A DNA stretch of 64,000 bases from contig NC_134995.1 in assembly GCF_050947335.1 (NCBI RefSeq), forward strand, positions 4,440,501 through 4,504,500, written 5' to 3'. The stretch comes from Megachile rotundata (taxonomy: Eukaryota; Arthropoda; Insecta; Hymenoptera; Megachilidae). Every line of letters starts with the position of its first letter. Within the stretch, counting starts at the first letter, position 1. The notes beneath the pieces were generated by a model. That model ran no database searches. It was not told the origin of the DNA and was given only the letters and a program-made list of their open reading frames with translations. Made by a program: the position numbers and the translations under genes. This document shows, in pieces, positions 59,560 to 64,000 of this stretch.

Positions 59560-60404
59560 TTTCCATAATTTCAGCGACAAGCGTAGAAAAGAAAAGTACA
59601 CAGAGCTGTAGGCAACACGTTAACACAAAAGGGTACAACTAGAATCCGAGTTAAGCTGACAGGAAATGTATTCGAGTATTTTGAACAGAGGGTAGAAGAA
59701 CGGTCCTCCGTCACAATAAAATCGCCATTATTCACGGGTGACTTCCTAGGAAAGAACTGTACATAGAAATACAGCGAAGACAGCACAAGAACGTTCTCGG
59801 TAGACCGACGTACCGAAAGCATAACGATCTAAAGGAGACGATAAAGGAAAAGAAAAGAGACGGAAAGAAAAGAAAGAACACAGCAGCTCGATTTACATCG
59901 TTCACATTAATGCTGAATTGACTAAACGAGCTTCGAAGCAATGGCGTGCCAGCAATAAAGTCTCGCTATGTCGACACTTTTATTTGCCTACGCCATTGCA
60001 CGATTCCTCGTTTCACACTCAGATGCATTTTAACTTTCAGTACTTCCGTGGATACTTCATTTGGTAAAACGCGAACGGTTCGACGATTGCGGTTGCTCTT
60101 CTAGAAAAATCCACGTTAGAGTTTAAAAGGTACACGAACTGCGGATAAAGGAGTTCCCCATGGAAAAAGAAACTCTCTGCTGGCTGCTACTCTTTAAATT
60201 TCTAACGGCCGACACAATTTCAAACTTTTTGTTCACGCAAACGTGAACACAGGAGAGATTTCGCCTACAAACGGAATGGGAAAATAAACGAACGGTATGT
60301 ACTGTATTGTTCATCTCGGTTTTCGAATGAATTAATGGACAATCTTTTAGGTGCTTTGTGAGTGTCAGAATTGCGGGAGCAGATTTTTCTTAAGCGTGGA
60401 ATTT
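59560..60404. other. Island of higher G+C, unassigned
   Basis: About 800 bp with more G+C and CpG than the surroundings (GGTAGACCGACGTACCG, CGAACGGTTCGACGATTGCGG). Minus-strand frames of 63-83 codons are present but unrelated to known families. A purine-rich part lies at 59,830-59,885. It is the longest such island in the window and a good candidate for conserved regulatory DNA or an untranslated exon. Confidence 0.35.
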
Positions 60405-60580
60405 AGAAAATTTAAAACTTTATTAGTTAGTATTTGCAAATTTAGGATTTGAAAAATTTTTAATTTTATTATTCAGTGTTTGCAAATTTAGAATTCAAAA
60501 AATTGAAAACTTTATTACTTAGTGTTATCAAATTTTATATGTGAAAAATTTAAAACTTTATCATTTAGTGATTTGATAAT
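60405..60580. repeat. 45-46-bp tandem repeat, four units
   Basis: Units start at about 60,406, 60,451, 60,496 and 60,542. Each reads GAAAAATTTAAAACTTTAT + TA..TAGTGTTTGCAAATTTA with substitutions. Confidence 0.75.
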
Positions 60581-62290
60581 GCGAAGGCTAGGAAATTTGG
60601 AAATTTAAAAAGTTGAAAATATTATGATTTGAATATAATATATATTGTATATATTTTACAATTAATGTAGTGCTCAAAAATGCCACAGATATAGAAATAA
60701 AATTATTATAATGATGTTATCAATTTATTTAAATTGTGTAATTTAATCCACAATATAAACGAGTTCAATCCGACTTAAAGCTAAATGTGTTTCGTTCATA
60801 TTCACGTATAAAATAAGCAAAATAATTTAGTTGAAACAAAAGTTATATAGCTAAGTTTACTACATGTACTTCGCACTCTCCGTTCACAGTCCATATTCAC
60901 TCGGATGTTCTTACATTCATCGTTTCCGGTTTCTACATTGCTTATAGAACGCGACTCACAATCAGCTCAAATTCCAACAGAGTCAAATAATATCACCAGA
61001 ATTACTATGCCACAGGAAGAGTAAGCTTGTATAATCTGTTATGTGTCAGAATTCATGATTAAATGCTTGACCAATCTTCACCATTTAATGTTGAGAGTAA
61101 TGTACCGGATAATGAGGACGCTAGTGTAGATTGTGGTTAGGTCTTACTTCATATAATTTGTAACAAAATCTAAACTTCTACATAATGCTATCTGATTATC
61201 TGATATAACTTTGCTTTTACACTAATTAAGGGAAAATTTACTTATACAACGATAAAACGACAATGGTCTGTGTGGTCTGAAGATAAAAAGTTAGAAACTC
61301 AAAGGATAATTCACATATAGATCGCTGGTATTTTTTAACGAATTCAGTTATCGTTTAAAACAGTTACATTAAGATATATGATAAAATAATTAAGTTGTAT
61401 AGCCTGCACGACTTTTCTACATTACATGACTGAAAAAATGGAAACAATACAAATGAGAACAATGCGAACGAGAAACAAACGAGAACAATGCGAATGGAAA
61501 CCAGACGACGCAAGCGCCATTGAAAGCAACTTTGGAAGGCGGGAAAAGCAAACTTCTTTAAAAATAATTATTATCGATTACATTATACGCTAAAACAGCA
61601 TATACCATTTTGTCATGTATTGTCATATATGTTCATGAGTCATATTAACACCCAATATGATGAACACTGTAATTAATTCATGCTTGATTTACAATTTTTC
61701 ATCCTCCTTTTTGCATCTGTTACTGCATAGCTTGTTTTCTTATTATTTTTATATGCTATTCTTTGATTTTTGTGTACTATTTTTTTATTATAAAATAATT
61801 GAAAGTCAATTTTTATTTGAACCTACTCTAAATTTTTGAATGTATGAATTTATAAATTTTGTAATTTGATATTTCCGAAATTTGACATTTGAGTCATTTA
61901 AAAAATTAAAAATTTGGGAATTTAAAAATTGATATATTTAGAAATTTAGAAGCTGGAAATTTAAAAATTGTGTACTTTATAAATTTGATAATTTAAGATT
62001 AGAAAATTTCTGATTTCCAAATTTTGTCATTCAGAGTCCCCAGTTGAAACATTTTTAAGTTTGAAGGATTAAAAGCTAGATATTTTAGGAAGGAAAACAG
62101 TTTTTTCTACTAGGAAAATTTAGAAATCTCGGAAATCAGAAATTTCAAAATTTGGCAACCTCGACACTTTGAAATTTCAAAAGCTCTAATTTGAATTTCT
62201 AATGCTGAGAAATTGACCACCTGTGCTTGCATGTACACGCCACTTGCACAACCGTGCACACCCTCGCGGGCACAGTTGTCCATCTCTGAT
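60581..62290. other. AT-rich stretch with AAATTTGRAA low-complexity DNA
   Basis: No gene is recognised. From about 61,850 to 62,190 the sequence is a degenerate repeat of 'gaaatttaaaaatt' / 'aaatttgataattt' words, related in style to the minisatellite at 34.9 kb. A short G+C-rich end (CACACCCTCGCGGGCACAG) precedes the TTAA element. 'gagaacaatgcgaa' recurs at 61,456 and 61,481 (25 bp apart). Confidence 0.5.
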
Positions 62291-62615
62291 TTAACCAATT
62301 AAATATGTTTGACGACTATATCCGTCATGGAGATGTGGCAGAATTTTGTGTCATGACGACTATATTCGTCATGCTGTAAAATTTTGTTACAATTTGATAT
62401 TTAAATTGTAATTTTGGCGAAAACTCAGCTATATTCGTAAATTGTAATATGTTTAAAATGTTTAGAGGTCAACACGAAATGAAATAAACAAATAAAAAGT
62501 GTAAATGATTTGAGATGGATTCATAAATTCTTGAGAGTTAACTCGTCATCGCTTGATTATCGTGACACACACTGGTGCGCGCTTTGCAAAAAGATAGCCA
62601 CAGTTAACTGGTTAA
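62291..62615. mobile_element. TTAA-flanked short element, copy 2
   Basis: This copy runs from TTAACCAATTAAATATG to CAGTTAACTGGTTAA. It contains the same duplicated GACGACTATATCCGTCATG segment, AGAGGTCAACACGAAATG and TGGTGCGCGCTTTGCAAAAA as copy 1 at 33,803-34,117. It is 325 bp; small insertions (for example the CACACA near 62,565) explain the length difference. The left terminal repeat has decayed by one base (CCAATTAA against CCAGTTAA). Same orientation as copy 1. Confidence 0.8.
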
Positions 62616-63116
62616 TTCACCGTCATCGTGCAGAAAGATAGAAATTACATCAATAATTAAATTAATTAATTTGCATACTTGATTTTATATAATGTCATGA
62701 AGTGCAGTGTATAAATTATATGCATACTCTAAAGTAGTTTGTTTCGCAGTCTACTGAAATAATGTAGATGTATGTTAAATTGTAATAGACACTTTTCCAA
62801 TTTCAATGCTAATAGTAAATGTGTTAATGTGGAACGCCAGGTCGTAACTCGTGAGATGGAGTTTGGCGTCCTCAGGAAGTTTGTAATACATCAATCGCTA
62901 TTGAGAATTGAGGAAACGATTTCCAAGTTCAGACGAAGATTACTTAACCTCTTAGACACGACACTATAGTGGCTTTCGCGGATACCATCATTCTATACGA
63001 CGGTTCTCTATAGTGCCCTTCGCAAATGTCGTCGTAGACTACTTAGCGCCATAGTGGCTCACTCAACTGGCTAACCAGTTCACCGTTTAAATTCAATGAT
63101 CGTTTTCGTATGTTTT
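62616..63116. other. Spacer with CTATAGTG repeats
   Basis: Around 62,960-63,060, 'acactatagtggctttcgcg' and 'tctatagtgcccttcgcaaa' are two related copies about 50 bp apart, with a third shorter CCATAGTGGCTCACTC. A 65-codon plus-strand frame at 62.77-62.97 kb has no recognisable domain. GGCTAACCAGTT at 63,069 resembles the end of the TTAA element but is single. Confidence 0.45.
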
Positions 63117-63716
63117 GATTCGCACTTGTTTGCCTTCACCACGTTCTATCCATCAAGGAATCAAAGGAAATGAGTTAGCCAACAAAGCCACCAAAAATGC
63201 AACATCGTCCCTGCCAGATAACAGCCGCAGACAGATTCCATACCAATACCTGATTGTCGCAGTACGCCACACCGAACGACAAGTATGGAATAGAAAATGG
63301 AGTACTTCTAAAAAAATAAAACCACACAACGTAACTTAGGACTTCTATGAAACAATGCCTAGTAACAATATTAAGAGGAAGAACAGGACAACCTTGGCCG
63401 GTCATTATAAACTCACACATGAGTACCTCTTAAAAAAAGCAGGACCACCAATGTGCACGGTTTGCAGAAAGAACATCCCGGTTCCACCACCTACTATTCG
63501 AATGCAAGAAATATCACATCCAAAGACAAAAGTATAGAATAACACCGACCAAAGCCTTAACTTCGTAAAAGCACATAGAAAATACCCTAAAGTACCTGAA
63601 AGGCATTAATATGTACCATAGTATATAACCGAACAAAACGTAAGAAACAAGATGTAACCGTCGCTAATGACCTGAAGGTCGATGCGACGTAAAACATGAA
63701 AAGAAGAAAAAAAGAG
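63117..63716 (+). pseudogene. I/R1-like non-LTR retrotransposon, 3' end (copy 1)
   Basis: The plus strand encodes the end of the RNase H domain, HQGIKGNELANKATKNA (about 63,151-63,201). It follows the H-x-GI-x-GNE-x-ADK-A-x-x-A pattern in which the Asp is the last catalytic residue. Here it is Asn (LANK for xADK). A C-terminal segment follows: LAGHYKLTHEYLLKK, PPMCTVCRK. After one frameshift near 63,485 it continues as HHLLFECKKYHIQRQKY, giving the C-x2-C ... H-x4-C zinc motif of the family. The frame then ends with NTLKYLKGINMYHSI and TAA at 63,626-63,628. The 3' untranslated tail has CTAATGACCTGAAGGTCGAT and GCGACGTAAAAC and ends in an A-rich tail. One further stop (after HNVT) shows inactivity. 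The element is truncated at its 5' side. Confidence 0.85.
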
Positions 63717-64000
63717 CATTAACACAGCTTTACACAAAATTCGTGATAATATATATGATACTAGCCCGGCAATATTTATGAACCGAAAAGATCAAGTGGT
63801 ACTAACTAGATTAAGAATTGGCCACACCAAATTAACTCATTCATTTCTGATTTCTAAATCAAACACAAAAATCTGTGAGGTGTGCAATGCACAAATTTCC
63901 ATTGATCACATTCTAATTCAGTGCCCTAAATATCGCATTAAAAGGGAGCAGTATAACATCTCAAACATAGCAAGTATGCTACAAAATGTAAATTTGTGCA
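63717..64000 (+). mobile_element. Second I-like non-LTR retrotransposon 3' fragment, cut by the window
   Basis: Immediately after the A-rich tail of copy 1 a new fragment of the same type begins and stays open for about 95 codons to the window edge. It reads SINTALHKIRDNIYDTSPA, RKDQVVLTRLRIGHTKLTHS, ICEVCNAQISIDHILIQC, PKYRIKREQYNISN. The (L/T)RLRIGHT-x-LTH and C-x2-C ... H-x4-C segments are the post-RNase H C-terminal region. No stop or frameshift is seen in the visible part, so it is better preserved than copy 1 and, from its different sequence, belongs to another subfamily. It lacks RNase H and reverse transcriptase upstream, as in 5'-truncated insertions. Confidence 0.85.

Overview
The window looks like gene-poor, repeat-rich chromosomal DNA of an insect. 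A hymenopteran (bee, ant or wasp) is the best guess. The reasons are the strong A+T bias broken by short islands of higher G+C, several decayed mariner-type transposase fragments, TA-flanked inverted-repeat elements ending in ACACCCTG, and I/R1-like non-LTR retrotransposon tails. No bacterial, plasmid or viral features, no rRNA or tRNA gene and no CRISPR array were seen. Percent identities and composition are judged by eye; nothing was aligned or searched.

Layout. 1-11.5 kb: AT-rich non-coding DNA with small minisatellites, a diverged direct repeat (8.14-8.49 kb) and an island of higher G+C (8.5-9.0 kb). 11.5-22.6 kb: a family of TA-flanked inverted-repeat elements (one complete copy at 15,751-16,233 with arms of about 114 bp) and two related 15/30-bp satellite arrays (19.29-19.77 and 21.96-22.33 kb). 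At least the first array lies between arms of that transposon family. 22.6-33 kb: decayed mariner-superfamily transposases, including two C-terminal fragments back to back at 32 kb. 33.8-42.5 kb: a TTAA-flanked short element with a second copy at 62.3 kb, a CCCAAATT minisatellite, a fold-back repeat, a mariner N-terminal fragment, a hammerhead-like motif, and a transposase pseudogene that has lost a catalytic Asp. 42.5-54.9 kb: mostly AT-rich spacer with tandem duplications, a possible 0.5-kb inverted-repeat element, a 23-bp satellite, and the only candidate host gene (minus strand, about 52.26-52.75 kb, unrecognised product, possibly one short intron). 54.96-58.0 kb: a nested block of elements sharing the end motif ACCGACTTCGAAA. 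It includes a 1.14-kb element with near-perfect 197-bp terminal inverted repeats and an unusual GC-rich cargo. 58-64 kb: a purine-rich stretch, a GC-rich island, a 45-bp repeat, the second TTAA element, and two 3' fragments of I-like non-LTR retrotransposons in head-to-tail order that run off the right edge.

There is no operon-like organisation. What links the parts is transposition: transposase relics, non-autonomous elements, and satellites that seem to have grown inside or next to them. The islands of higher G+C may be regulatory DNA or parts of exons or introns of genes outside the window, but the sequence alone cannot show this.
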